Of a stretch of DNA of 39,180 nt, positions 24,332 to 33,574 are shown in pieces; position 1 is the first letter of the stretch, and every line of letters starts with the position of its first letter. The notes beneath the pieces were generated by a model that ran no database searches, had not been told where the DNA came from, and worked only from the letters and a program-made list of their open reading frames with translations. The position numbers and the translations under genes were made by a program. This stretch comes from Desulfotomaculum sp. (lineage in GTDB: Bacteria > Bacillota > Desulfotomaculia > Desulfotomaculales > Desulfohalotomaculaceae), in the NCBI GenBank assembly GCA_017656165.1, contig JACDOL010000013.1:1-39180 (forward strand), in the 5' to 3' direction.

Positions 24332-25015
24332 TTGCGATACTTAACTTTGAAAGAGCTGCCCGATGAATTAAGACCGCGGGAAAGAATGTTAAGGAATGGT
24401 GCAGCTTCTTTATCTAATGTAGAATTATTAGCCATACTGCTGCGTACCGGCACAAAAAATATGTCGGCGGTAAACTTGGCCGAGCATTTGCTGGCGGAGT
24501 TTAAAGACTTACCTGGACTTTTGAGCGCTACAGTGGAAGAACTGTCTTCTGTTAAGGGTGTAGGGCCGGTAAAAGCTGTGCAAATTAAAGCCGCTCTGGA
24601 GTTAAGTAAAAGACTGGCTTTATCTCCTGCTGCCAAAAGAGCTACCATCCAGTCACCTGATGACGCTGCTGCGCTGGTAATGGAGAATATGCGTTATCTT
24701 GACCGGGAGCATTTCTGCATCCTTTTGTTAAACACAAAGAATCAGGTGCTGGCAGTGGAGACAATTAGTGTTGGTACTCTTAATTCTTCATTGGTTCACC
24801 CACGGGAGTTATTTAAGGTGGCTGTAAAAAGGAGTGCTGCAGCACTGATTTTACTTCATAACCATCCCAGCGGCGATCCGACACCCAGCCGTGAAGACAT
24901 TAATATAACAAAACGAATTATTGAAAGCGGTAAAATTTTAGGTATATCGGTCTTAGATCATTTAGTAATTGGAGATAATAAATATACTAGTTTGAAGGCA
25001 GAAGGTCTAATTTAA
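24332..25015 (+). CDS. radC: RadC-family (UPF0758) JAB/MPN domain protein
   Basis: A 227-residue protein starting at TTG 24332, 9 bases after ggagg. The N-terminal part has helix-hairpin-helix motifs (LSSVKGVGPVKAVQIKAALE). The C-terminal JAB/MPN domain has the metal-binding HNHPSGDPTPSREDI. The family was named for a DNA repair phenotype later traced to another gene, and its biochemical role is unsettled. It precedes mreB by 30 bases, as in many Firmicutes. Confidence 0.93.
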   Translation: MRYLTLKELPDELRPRERMLRNGAASLSNVELLAILLRTGTKNMSAVNLAEHLLAEFKDLPGLLSATVEELSSVKGVGPVKAVQIKAALELSKRLALSPAAKRATIQSPDDAAALVMENMRYLDREHFCILLLNTKNQVLAVETISVGTLNSSLVHPRELFKVAVKRSAAALILLHNHPSGDPTPSREDINITKRIIESGKILGISVLDHLVIGDNKYTSLKAEGLI

Positions 25016-26077
<1,062 letters not shown>

Positions 26078-26093
26078 TGAAGGTGTGTTTTAA

Positions 26094-26954
26094 TTGACCC
26101 GCAGAAATTATAAAAAATTATTCCTTTTCGCCGTGCTGGTTATGCTGGTGGTAGTTGTAATTAGGTTAACTGCTCTTAACCGTGATGGACTTACTCCAAT
26201 GGAGTCTGCAGTTAAGGATGGCCTTGCCCCTGCTCAGCAGCTAACCGTTAACTTTGCCTGGGATGTGCGGGAAACGTTTTCCAGTATATTAAAACTTGGC
26301 AATCTAATGGATGAAAACAAAAAATTAAAAGAAGAGATCAGAGTATTAAAAAGCAAGCTGAACCAGTTAGAACAATACAAGCTTCAAAACAGCCGCTTAA
26401 AAGAACTGCTTGATTATCGTGAATTTACCGCGGACAAGTATCAACTGATGACTGCCGCAGTTATCGGCCGCGACCCGGGCAACTGGTTTGGCACAATTAC
26501 GTTAAACAGGGGAGAAGCAGACGGTGTACAAAAAGATATGGCAGTTGTAGTTCCCGAGGGATTGGTTGGTCGTGTAGTGGCGGTATCTAAGCATACAGCA
26601 GAAGTTCTGCTGGTAACTGACCCCAGGAGCGGTGTAGGGGCAGTGGTGCAGGAGAGCCAGATGCCGGGAGTAATAGAGGGAATGGCTAACAGCACGGGAT
26701 TGGTGCGTATGATACACCTGCCCAAAGATGCACCTATTAAAGCTGGACAGGTAGTTATAAGTTCAGGTGTGGGCGGCATATACCCCAGCGGAGTTAGAAT
26801 AGGGACTGTAATTAAGTCAGAAAACGACCCCGGTGGGCTGTTTCAAACAGCAGAAGTTAAACCTTTTGTTGATTTTCGTACTTTAAGGGATGTATTTATA
26901 GTAACTAACGTTTATAAACCAAAAGTAAATCTTCCTCTGGAGGGTAATGAATAA
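26094..26954 (+). CDS. mreC: Rod shape-determining protein MreC
   Basis: Bitopic protein linking MreB and MreD to the elongation synthases outside the membrane. The 286-residue protein starts at TTG 26094, behind gaaggtg. One N-terminal membrane segment (LFLFAVLVMLVVVVIRLTAL) is followed by a coiled coil (LMDENKKLKEEIRVLKSKLNQLEQYKLQ, residues about 65-105). The paired beta-barrel domain follows (VIGRDPGNWFGTITLNRG, VVPEGLVGRVV). It ends exactly where mreD begins. Confidence 0.96.
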   Translation: MTRRNYKKLFLFAVLVMLVVVVIRLTALNRDGLTPMESAVKDGLAPAQQLTVNFAWDVRETFSSILKLGNLMDENKKLKEEIRVLKSKLNQLEQYKLQNSRLKELLDYREFTADKYQLMTAAVIGRDPGNWFGTITLNRGEADGVQKDMAVVVPEGLVGRVVAVSKHTAEVLLVTDPRSGVGAVVQESQMPGVIEGMANSTGLVRMIHLPKDAPIKAGQVVISSGVGGIYPSGVRIGTVIKSENDPGGLFQTAEVKPFVDFRTLRDVFIVTNVYKPKVNLPLEGNE

Positions 26955-27455
26955 TTGCGTACTGTGTTGTTATTTATGATTTTTGCGGTGGCCCTGGTTT
27001 TACAGGCCACCATCTTTGATTTTTTCAGAATATTTGGGGTAAAGCCGGACCTGGTCCTGCTGTTGGTAATATTTTATGGATTTATTTATGGCTCAAAGGA
27101 AGGGGCTTTTGTGGGCTTCTTAGGAGGCCTGCTGGTAGATTTTCTAACCGGTCATTATATAGGGGTTAATGCACTGTCTAAAATGGCAGCGGGTTTTTTT
27201 GCTGGTTTGGGTGAAACCAAGCTGTATAAAGAAAATGTTTTTATCGCCACCATTGTTTCAATGACAGGGACGGCAGCCGGCCAGTCAGTGTATTATTTAT
27301 TACTGCTGGCTGCAGGGATAAAAATACCTTTTTTTCTAGGACTATTCCAGGTTATCATTCCTGTTGCCTTATACAATGGGCTTTTAACCCTGGTTTTATA
27401 TGGTCGCTTTTATCGTTCCAGCACCAGTGGAATTTTAAAAATGCGTGAAATATAG
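26955..27455 (+). CDS. mreD: Rod shape-determining protein MreD
   Basis: A 166-residue polytopic membrane protein of the elongasome with five to six hydrophobic segments and the family pattern FRIFGVKPDLVLLLVIFYG and GFLGGLLVDFLTG. The TTG start at 26955 directly follows the mreC stop; its site (ggagggtaatg) lies within the mreC end, implying coupling. Confidence 0.94.
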   Translation: MRTVLLFMIFAVALVLQATIFDFFRIFGVKPDLVLLLVIFYGFIYGSKEGAFVGFLGGLLVDFLTGHYIGVNALSKMAAGFFAGLGETKLYKENVFIATIVSMTGTAAGQSVYYLLLLAAGIKIPFFLGLFQVIIPVALYNGLLTLVLYGRFYRSSTSGILKMREI

Positions 27456-27469
27456 GAAGGGTATTAAAG

Positions 27470-29434
27470 ATGGAACAAAAAGCTGTTAGGAAAAGAGCAC
27501 GCTTTATAACTTTTTTAGTGATTATGGTATTCGGCCTTCTTATAGGACGCTTGGCTTATTTACAGTTGTTTCAAGTGGAAAAATACACCACCATGGCCAG
27601 GCAGAACCACATGCGTTTAATACCCATTGAAGCCCCCCGGGGTGAAATACTGGCCCGGGACGGAAAGACGAAAATTGTAGGCAATAAGCCGGTGTACACT
27701 GTATCACTGGTTTACCTGGGTTTAAAAAATACACCACAAGTTGCCCAGCGATTGGCTGATATACTGGATATTAATCCAGGAGAAATTATAAAAAAAATGG
27801 ATGAACAAAAACTGCGCCTGTACCAGCCGGTAAAGATAGCCAGCAATGTACCCCTGGAGACAGTACTGAAGATAGAACAGCACCGGTTAGAACTTCCAGG
27901 AGTACTGATAGATGTTGAGCCTGTCAGGGATTATCCAGTGGGCGCAATAGCTTCTCACGTGGTGGGTTATGTAAGACAGATTAACAAAGAGGAATTGGAG
28001 GAGTACAAAGATAAAGGTTACCGCCCTGATGATGAAATTGGAAAAATTGGTTTAGAACGTTACTACGAGGATTACCTCCGGGGCACCCCGGGTGCACGGC
28101 AGGTAGAAGTGGATTCTCAAGGCCGGCCGGTCCGGGATTTGGGCATAAAAAAACCAGTGCCGGGAAACAACCTTATTTTAACTTTAGACCACAGGGTGCA
28201 GAAGGCTGCAGCCCAGGGTTTGGCCAGGCAGATAAAGTATCTGCAGGAAAACACTGAATATAAAAATGCTAAGGCAGGAGCAGTGGTAGCGGTAGATGTA
28301 CACAGCGGCGAGATTTTAGCTTTGGCCAGCTATCCCACCTATGACCCAACGGTATTTACCAAGTTTCTGCCCCGGGAAACATGGCTGCAGTTAGAGAAGA
28401 ATAAAGTATTTACTAACCGGGCTTTAAGTGCCTACCCACCCGGTTCCATCTTTAAAATGGTGGTAGGAATTGCTGGTTTGGAAACAGGGATAATTGACCC
28501 TGATCACAAGATGTATGACCCCGGGTATTTCATGGCCGGCACCCGGATTAACGACTGGCTGTTAAGTGGGCATGGTTATGTAGACCTTCGCAAGGCAATT
28601 CAAGTTTCCTGCAATACTTACTTTGGAACCTACGCTCTAGAAATAGGAATATCTAAAATAGCTGAATATGCAAGAGAATTTGGACTGGGGTCTGTACTGG
28701 GGATAGATTTGTATCCTGGAGAAGAAAAGGGAGTTTTACCAACTCCAGAAACTAAATACCGGCTGTGGAAGCAGAACCTGCCGGCTGGAAAAAGGAAACA
28801 GCTTGAGGAAATAGAAGAGAAGTATAAAGAGCTAATAGCTGAGGCAGAAACAGAAGAGGAACGGCGCCGTTTGCAGAGAAAATTACGTTATGAAAGACAA
28901 AGAATTAATTGGAACTTGTTATGGTATGACTACGACACCGGCAATACTGCCCTGGGACAGGGAGACAGCAAATATACTCCGCTGCAGCTGGCCTGCTATA
29001 CCGCTGCCATAGCAAATGGTGGAACTTTATATAAACCGCACCTGGTGAAAGAAATTGTAAATCACCAGGGTAAAACAGTTAAAAAATTTTCACCTGAGAT
29101 TATAAATAAAGCAGATGTTTCCCCGGAAACTTTAGCTGTTATCCGTGAAGGTATGAGCAGGGTAACCCAACCCGGCGGTACTGCCGCTTACCAATTTAAC
29201 GACATACCCGTCCCGGTGGCGGCCAAAACAGGTACAGCTGAGGTATTTGGAAAAGATAACCATGCCTTAATAGCTGCTTTTGCACCGGCAGATGACCCGG
29301 AAATAGCGGTGGCAGTTGTGGTAGAGCACGGCGGCCACGGCGGCAGCGGTGCTGGTCCAGTAGCCCATGATGTACTGGCAGCTTACTTTGGCGGGGAACT
29401 TGTTGATGGTAAATGGGTGTTTCCATCTGAATAA
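27470..29434 (+). CDS. mrdA: Penicillin-binding protein 2 (elongation transpeptidase)
   Basis: Class B PBP that cross-links lateral wall peptidoglycan with RodA. The 654-residue protein has one N-terminal membrane segment (FITFLVIMVFGLLIGRLAYLQ) and a pedestal domain with RGEILARDG. The transpeptidase motifs are S326-IFK (YPPGSIFKM), S380-C-N and K586-TGT. Between SxN and KTG there is a charged, helical insert of about 55 residues (about 430-485, rich in E/K/R). The family may have an insert here, but this one looks long. It ends in a terminator before minC. Confidence 0.95.
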   Translation: MEQKAVRKRARFITFLVIMVFGLLIGRLAYLQLFQVEKYTTMARQNHMRLIPIEAPRGEILARDGKTKIVGNKPVYTVSLVYLGLKNTPQVAQRLADILDINPGEIIKKMDEQKLRLYQPVKIASNVPLETVLKIEQHRLELPGVLIDVEPVRDYPVGAIASHVVGYVRQINKEELEEYKDKGYRPDDEIGKIGLERYYEDYLRGTPGARQVEVDSQGRPVRDLGIKKPVPGNNLILTLDHRVQKAAAQGLARQIKYLQENTEYKNAKAGAVVAVDVHSGEILALASYPTYDPTVFTKFLPRETWLQLEKNKVFTNRALSAYPPGSIFKMVVGIAGLETGIIDPDHKMYDPGYFMAGTRINDWLLSGHGYVDLRKAIQVSCNTYFGTYALEIGISKIAEYAREFGLGSVLGIDLYPGEEKGVLPTPETKYRLWKQNLPAGKRKQLEEIEEKYKELIAEAETEEERRRLQRKLRYERQRINWNLLWYDYDTGNTALGQGDSKYTPLQLACYTAAIANGGTLYKPHLVKEIVNHQGKTVKKFSPEIINKADVSPETLAVIREGMSRVTQPGGTAAYQFNDIPVPVAAKTGTAEVFGKDNHALIAAFAPADDPEIAVAVVVEHGGHGGSGAGPVAHDVLAAYFGGELVDGKWVFPSE

Positions 29435-29467
29435 TGTTCATTTTGTCTAAATAACATAGTTTATTGC

Positions 29468-29505
29468 AAAATAACGGGGGAAAAACTCCGTTATTTTTGC
29501 TTTAT
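29468..29505 (+). terminator. Rho-independent terminator after mrdA
   Basis: AAAATAACGG ... CCGTTATTTTT with a G/A-rich loop, followed by gcttta. It separates the mre-mrdA and min operons. Confidence 0.8.
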
Positions 29506-29569
29506 TTAGCAGGATTTGGTTTAGTTGCGTAGAACTGTATATTCAGTTAATAAACAGGGGGTTGGGGCT

Positions 29570-29995
29570 TTGTGCAGTGGTAGCAAGAATAATGCAGGTA
29601 AACATGAACAGCAGGCAAAGGCTGATTTTGAGCTGGATACCCTGTTTGATGAGAATACCATACTTGTGCAGCGGACGCTGCGTTCGGGTCAAAGCATAAC
29701 ATATGACGGCAATATAGTAGTTCTGGGTGATGTAAACCCGGGTGCAGAGATAATAGCCACCGGAGATGTTATCGTAATGGGATCATTGAGGGGTGTCGTA
29801 CATGCTGGTGCAGCCGGCAATGTGCGATCAGTAGTGGTGGCCTTCAAGCTGCTGCCCACTCAATTAAGAATTGCCAATCACATTACCCGGGCACCGGATG
29901 GAGAAGCTGCTGATTCCGATGTGCCGGAAATAGCAAGAATAAAAAATGGTGTGGTTACCATTGAAGCATTTAATTCCGAATGGCAGGGTAAATAA
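29570..29995 (+). CDS. minC: Septum-site protein MinC lacking the N-terminal domain
   Basis: MinC inhibits FtsZ at cell poles; its C-terminal beta-helix dimerises and binds MinD. Here only the C-terminal domain is encoded: RTLRSGQSITYDGNIVVLGD and NPGAEIIATGDVIVMGSLRG, with the MinD-binding RSGQ motif at residues 38-41. The protein is 141 residues from TTG 29570 (8 bases after aggggg); the frame can be extended only to TTG 29525, without a site. Typical MinC has about 220 residues, with an FtsZ-binding N-terminal domain that is missing here and is not encoded in the 134 bases before this start. The short form could still recruit or regulate through MinD. Confidence 0.88.
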   Translation: MCSGSKNNAGKHEQQAKADFELDTLFDENTILVQRTLRSGQSITYDGNIVVLGDVNPGAEIIATGDVIVMGSLRGVVHAGAAGNVRSVVVAFKLLPTQLRIANHITRAPDGEAADSDVPEIARIKNGVVTIEAFNSEWQGK

Positions 29996-30039
29996 TTTTC
30001 GGCCCATATTAACTGCAATACGTAAGGAGGAACAGCATT

Positions 30040-30834
30040 ATGGGTGAAGTAATTGTAGTAACCTCCGGTAAGGGAGGGGTGGGGAAAACCACCACTACTG
30101 CAAATATTGGTACTGGTTTGGCAGCATTAGATCACAAGGTAGTTCTGGTTGATGCAGATATTGGCCTTAGAAACCTGGACGTGGTACTGGGGCTGGAAAA
30201 TCGTATAGTTTATGATATTGTTGATGCTGCAAACGGCAACTGCCGTTTACGCCAAGCAATAATAAAAGATAAGAGACTGGAAGGTCTTCATTTGCTCCCG
30301 GCAGCTCAGACCAAGGACAAAACTGCAGTAACGCCGGAACAAATGGAGGAACTGTGCGCAGAGCTGAAGAAAGAATTTGAGTATGTCATTGTTGACTGCC
30401 CGGCAGGAATTGAACAGGGATTTAAAAATGCAATTGCTGGTGCTGATAAAGCAATAGTAGTGACTACCCCGGAAGTATCGGCTGTTCGAGATGCGGATAG
30501 AATTATTGGGCTGCTGGAAGCAGCTGAACTTAGAGATCCAAAACTAATTATTAACCGCCTGCGAGCTCGAATGGTTAAAGCCGGGGATATGATGAGTATT
30601 GACGACATGCTGGAGATATTAGCTATAGATTTACTAGGAGTGGTGCCGGAAGACGACCTGGTTGTTATCAGTACCAACAAAGGTGAGCCAGTGGTTACTA
30701 ATGAAAAGTCTCTCTCGGGCCAGGCTTATCGCAACATAGTAAGAAGAATTAAGGGAGAAGAAGTACCGCTGATGGATCTGGAATCCGAGGGCGGATTTTT
30801 AAAGGCTCTACGCCGTCTCATTGGCCTGAAGTAA
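30040..30834 (+). CDS. minD: Septum-site ATPase MinD
   Basis: ParA-type membrane ATPase that brings MinC to the membrane. The 264-residue protein has the deviant Walker A KGGVGKTTTTAN (residues about 11-22), VLVDADIGLRNLD, and YVIVDCPAGIE. The C-terminal amphipathic membrane-targeting helix (GGFLKALRRLIGLK) is present. The site aaggagg precedes the ATG by 9 bases. minE starts 15 bases downstream. Confidence 0.97.
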   Translation: MGEVIVVTSGKGGVGKTTTTANIGTGLAALDHKVVLVDADIGLRNLDVVLGLENRIVYDIVDAANGNCRLRQAIIKDKRLEGLHLLPAAQTKDKTAVTPEQMEELCAELKKEFEYVIVDCPAGIEQGFKNAIAGADKAIVVTTPEVSAVRDADRIIGLLEAAELRDPKLIINRLRARMVKAGDMMSIDDMLEILAIDLLGVVPEDDLVVISTNKGEPVVTNEKSLSGQAYRNIVRRIKGEEVPLMDLESEGGFLKALRRLIGLK

Positions 30835-30848
30835 GGGGGGGATAGGTT

Positions 30849-31127
30849 TTGCTGGAATTTTTAAGCCGTGTATTTGGGAAAGAAAGTACCAGCAAGGATG
30901 TAGCGAAAGAGCGCCTGCGCCTGGTGCTGGTACATGATCGAGCCAATGTTTCACCCCAGCTGCTTCACTCTCTAAAAGCAGATTTAATTAAAGTAATTTC
31001 AAAATACATGGAAATCGATGAAGAAGCATTGGAAGTTACTTTAAGCAGCGAAGACACCCAGGTCGCCCTGGTGGCCAATATCCCGGTCAAAAATATGAAA
31101 CGGTCAGTGAAAGATCATTCTGTCTAA
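30849..31127 (+). CDS. minE: Cell division topological specificity factor MinE
   Basis: Stimulates MinD ATPase and confines MinCD to the poles. The 92-residue protein starts at TTG 30849, giving MLEFLSRVFGKES. The N-terminal membrane/MinD-contact segment (AKERLRLVLVHDRANVSP) and the topological specificity domain (LHSLKADLIKVISKYMEID) match the family. Its presence means an oscillating Min system, unlike Bacillus subtilis, which uses DivIVA and MinJ. Confidence 0.95.
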   Translation: MLEFLSRVFGKESTSKDVAKERLRLVLVHDRANVSPQLLHSLKADLIKVISKYMEIDEEALEVTLSSEDTQVALVANIPVKNMKRSVKDHSV

Positions 31128-31136
31128 TGGAAAATT

Positions 31137-31168
31137 AAGGGCTCTTAAATAGCCCTTTTACTTTTTTG
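31137..31168 (+). terminator. Rho-independent terminator after minE
   Basis: AAGGGCT-CTTAAAT-AGCCCTT followed by TTACTTTTTT, ten bases after the minE stop codon. Confidence 0.85.
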
Positions 31169-31195
31169 GAAATTATGCTTTGTTTATAAGGTACT

Positions 31196-31295
31196 GGCGC
31201 AGCCAAGGTATTTACCGGAGATAATTATAGCGGGCAAATTCGTGTTCTTCAATTATATGTGCCGGCTGTTTTCGGAGTGTAAGTACCTTGGCGGT
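31196..31295. repeat. Intergenic repeat family, copy D (full length)
   Basis: The most complete copy. The left arm CCAAGGTATTTAC (31203-31215) pairs with right arm GTAAGTACCTTGG (31279-31291) over 13 bases with one G-U. The interior has CGGAGATAATTATAG and CGGGCAAATTCGT, then CGGCTGTTTTCGGAG. It lies between the minE terminator and rodA. Confidence 0.85.
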
Positions 31296-31317
31296 AATAT
31301 CATATATAAGTTATAAT
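31288..31317 (+). promoter_or_regulatory. Probable rodA promoter, -35 inside repeat copy D
   Basis: TTGGCG (31288-31293, the right end of the repeat) plus an 18-base spacer and a perfect TATAAT (31312-31317), 42 bases before the rodA start. Confidence 0.45.
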
Positions 31318-31358
31318 CTTGTGAGGGAAGGTAAAAAAGTTATCTTTGGAGGAATGAC

Positions 31359-32540
31359 ATGGTATCTCGCAGGATATGGAGAAATTTAGATTATATACTA
31401 CTGATTACCGTTCTTTTGGTAGTGCTTTTTAGCCTGGTGGCTATCGCCAGTGCCACTCATGTTACTACTCCCGTAGACGTAGATCAAGAGGCTCCGCTCT
31501 TGTTTGGGGTTATAAATCTAAATGCCCTGGATTTCGTGATAAAACAATTAATTTGGACTTTTATCGGCCTGGCTGTAATGTCATTGATAGTAATGTTTAA
31601 TTATGAAGACTGGCCTAAATATACAAGAACATTATATATTATTAACCTGTTAATGCTTTTGGCAGTTATATTTATAGGAAGAGCAGCTTTAGGTGCCCAG
31701 CGGTGGATAGCCATTGGACCTTTTGTTTTTCAACCATCCGAGTTTGCCAAGATAATAATTATTATTACATTTGCCAATTTTCTAGCCCACCGGTCGGGAA
31801 GATTAAATACTATAAAGGAGCTGCTGCCTGCTTTTGCTTTCATTGGCCTGCCCGTACTGCTTATTTTAATGCAGCCTGATTTAGGCACCTCGCTGGTGTT
31901 TTTTGCCATTATGTTTGGTATGCTGTATATGGCCGGGGCTAATCCCAAGCTGTTGGGAGGAATAATCGGTGGTGGGGGGCTAATATGTTTCAGCTGGCTG
32001 TATGCATATTTTAAAAACCCGGACAAGGTATGGGTTCCCCTGCATGATTACCAAATTGACCGACTGACAATTTTTTTGGACCCGTTCCGGGACCCGCTTG
32101 GGGATGGTTATCACATTATCCAATCACAAATAGCCATTGGCTCAGGCGGTTTATACGGTAAAGGGATATTTAATGGCAGTCAAAACCAGTTAAATTTTTT
32201 GCCAGAGCAGCATACAGACTTTATATTTTCCGTTGTTGGAGAGGAACTGGGATTCATTGGTACGGTACTGCTGCTGGCGCTGTTTTTTATTATTGTATAT
32301 CGCGGTATTGTTATTTCTTACCGGGCCAAGGATACTTTTGGATCGCTTCTGGCCACCGGCGTTGTATCAATGCAGGTATTTCACATACTTGTAAATGTAG
32401 GCATGACTGTAGGAATAATGCCGGTAACAGGCCTGCCCCTTCCTTTTTTCAGTTACGGGGGAAGTTCCATGCTGACAAATATGATTGCCATTGGCGTCCT
32501 GCAGAATGTTTACTCCAGGAGGAAAAAGTTAGTATTTTAA
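31359..32540 (+). CDS. rodA: RodA peptidoglycan glycosyltransferase (SEDS family)
   Basis: SEDS-family polymerase that works with PBP2 (mrdA, upstream) to build lateral wall glycan. The 393-residue protein has about ten membrane segments, GAQRWIAIGPFVFQPSEFAKI, a large loop with GDGYHIIQSQIAIGSGGLYG and FLPEQHTDFIFSVVGEELGF, and the C-terminal LPFFSYGGSSMLTNM. Association with the Mre/PBP2 genes favours RodA over FtsW. The site ggagg precedes the ATG. Confidence 0.95.
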   Translation: MVSRRIWRNLDYILLITVLLVVLFSLVAIASATHVTTPVDVDQEAPLLFGVINLNALDFVIKQLIWTFIGLAVMSLIVMFNYEDWPKYTRTLYIINLLMLLAVIFIGRAALGAQRWIAIGPFVFQPSEFAKIIIIITFANFLAHRSGRLNTIKELLPAFAFIGLPVLLILMQPDLGTSLVFFAIMFGMLYMAGANPKLLGGIIGGGGLICFSWLYAYFKNPDKVWVPLHDYQIDRLTIFLDPFRDPLGDGYHIIQSQIAIGSGGLYGKGIFNGSQNQLNFLPEQHTDFIFSVVGEELGFIGTVLLLALFFIIVYRGIVISYRAKDTFGSLLATGVVSMQVFHILVNVGMTVGIMPVTGLPLPFFSYGGSSMLTNMIAIGVLQNVYSRRKKLVF

Positions 32541-32561
32541 AATCAAGTATATTAAACTTGC

Positions 32562-32596
32562 AAAACCGGCTCTTTTAGAGACGGTTTTAGTTTTTT
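32562..32596 (+). terminator. Rho-independent terminator after rodA
   Basis: AAAACCGGCTC-TTTT-AGAGACGGTTTT with one mismatch, followed by AGTTTTTT. Confidence 0.8.
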
Positions 32597-32597
32597 C

Positions 32598-32650
32598 TGG
32601 AGGAAAAGCGTCGAGTCTTGTCTTCGGACTGTAAATACCTTGGCGGTAAT
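32598..32650. repeat. Intergenic repeat family, copy E (right half)
   Basis: GGAGGAAAAGCGTCGAGTC, TTGTCTTCGGACT, then the right arm GTAAATACCTTGGCGGT. It begins directly after the rodA terminator; the left half is missing. Its GAGGAAAAG.G.CGAGT block matches copy B. Confidence 0.75.
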
Positions 32651-32700
32651 TAAACCGGAGTTTTTTTATAAACAGAAAATGGGTTTAGTAAAACAGCTTG

Positions 32701-32731
32701 TCATATTTATTTTAAAAATAAAATATACTGT
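32701..32731 (+). promoter_or_regulatory. SigE-like promoter of spoIVFA-spoIVFB
   Basis: TCATATTT (32701-32708), a 15-base spacer and TATACTGT (32724-32731). This resembles the SigE pattern (ATATTT-type -35, CATACANT -10). It ends 44 bases before the spoIVFA start and fits the known mother-cell SigE control of this operon. Confidence 0.5.
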
Positions 32732-32775
32732 ATCGATAAGTTGTCCATGGTATTAACCTGAAGGAGGGGAAAAAG

Positions 32776-33561
32776 TTGAAATTTAAACGTCCCAGGCTTT
32801 CTAAATTTTTCAGCAGAGGGAAAAGAAATGACTACCCATACAGTAATTTAAACTATGATCCTGACAATTGGGAGTCTTACTACATTACCAGCGGCAGCAG
32901 AAACCTAGGAAGCAAAAAGAAAAAAAGACTGCTGCCCACTCTTTACCGGATTGCAGTGGTGCTGGCTGTCCTGCTGGTAGTGGTCACCATTAGGGAGACG
33001 CAGCACCCCCTGGGAATACAAGCTAGAGAAGGGCTTAAATACCTTTTGACTACAGAATGGAATTTTCAGCCAGCTCTGGATAAGGCTGTCCAGTTAGGCC
33101 TTCGGGCTGTAAATATGGATATGCCCTTTCATAATGACTTATCAGGAGCCAGCCCAGCCCTGTCCAGTAATATGGCTGACCAGTATTCTCTACCTGTCTC
33201 CGGCCGGGTAATAAAAAGGTACGGCTGGGGAAAGGACCCGGATATTGGCTTGGAACGTTTTAACCCGGGAATATTTATTGAGTGCAAACCAGGCAGCAGT
33301 GTAAGGGCGGCCCGGGATGGAAGGGTAGCGCGGGTTGGCGAAGATCAAACCCTGGGTACCTTTGTTCTTTTAGAGCACGGCAGGGGAAATTATACCATGT
33401 ATGCCGGTCTGAGCAGGGTGGTGGTAAAGGAAAACCAGCAGGTAGAAAAAGAGGCGGTAATCGGGGTAATCGATGAAAACAGCAAAGGACTGCACTTTGA
33501 AATTAGAGAGAACAACAAATTGGTTGATCCGCTGCCGAAACTGCAGGAACTGGCTGAGTAG
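32776..33561 (+). CDS. spoIVFA: SpoIVFA-like membrane protein, degenerate M23 domain
   Basis: In Bacillus, SpoIVFA holds SpoIVFB and BofA in a complex in the outer forespore membrane and restrains SigK activation until the forespore signals. The 261-residue protein starts at TTG 32776 behind aaggagggg. It has a basic cytoplasmic N-terminus, one membrane segment (about 57-72, LYRIAVVLAVLLVVVTI) and a LytM/M23-like domain (about 140-255). The first M23 zinc motif is replaced (ERFNPGIFIEC) while GLHFEIREN remains, so it is probably not an active peptidase, as in SpoIVFA. It is directly followed by the SpoIVFB gene. Confidence 0.88.
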   Translation: MKFKRPRLSKFFSRGKRNDYPYSNLNYDPDNWESYYITSGSRNLGSKKKKRLLPTLYRIAVVLAVLLVVVTIRETQHPLGIQAREGLKYLLTTEWNFQPALDKAVQLGLRAVNMDMPFHNDLSGASPALSSNMADQYSLPVSGRVIKRYGWGKDPDIGLERFNPGIFIECKPGSSVRAARDGRVARVGEDQTLGTFVLLEHGRGNYTMYAGLSRVVVKENQQVEKEAVIGVIDENSKGLHFEIRENNKLVDPLPKLQELAE

Positions 33562-33574
33562 AGGTGAATAAACA

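Noticed and set aside
29525-29569. Longer MinC start at TTG 29525
   Set aside because: It has no ribosome-binding site, and the extra 15 residues do not resemble the MinC N-terminal domain. The start at 29570 has aggggg at a good distance.
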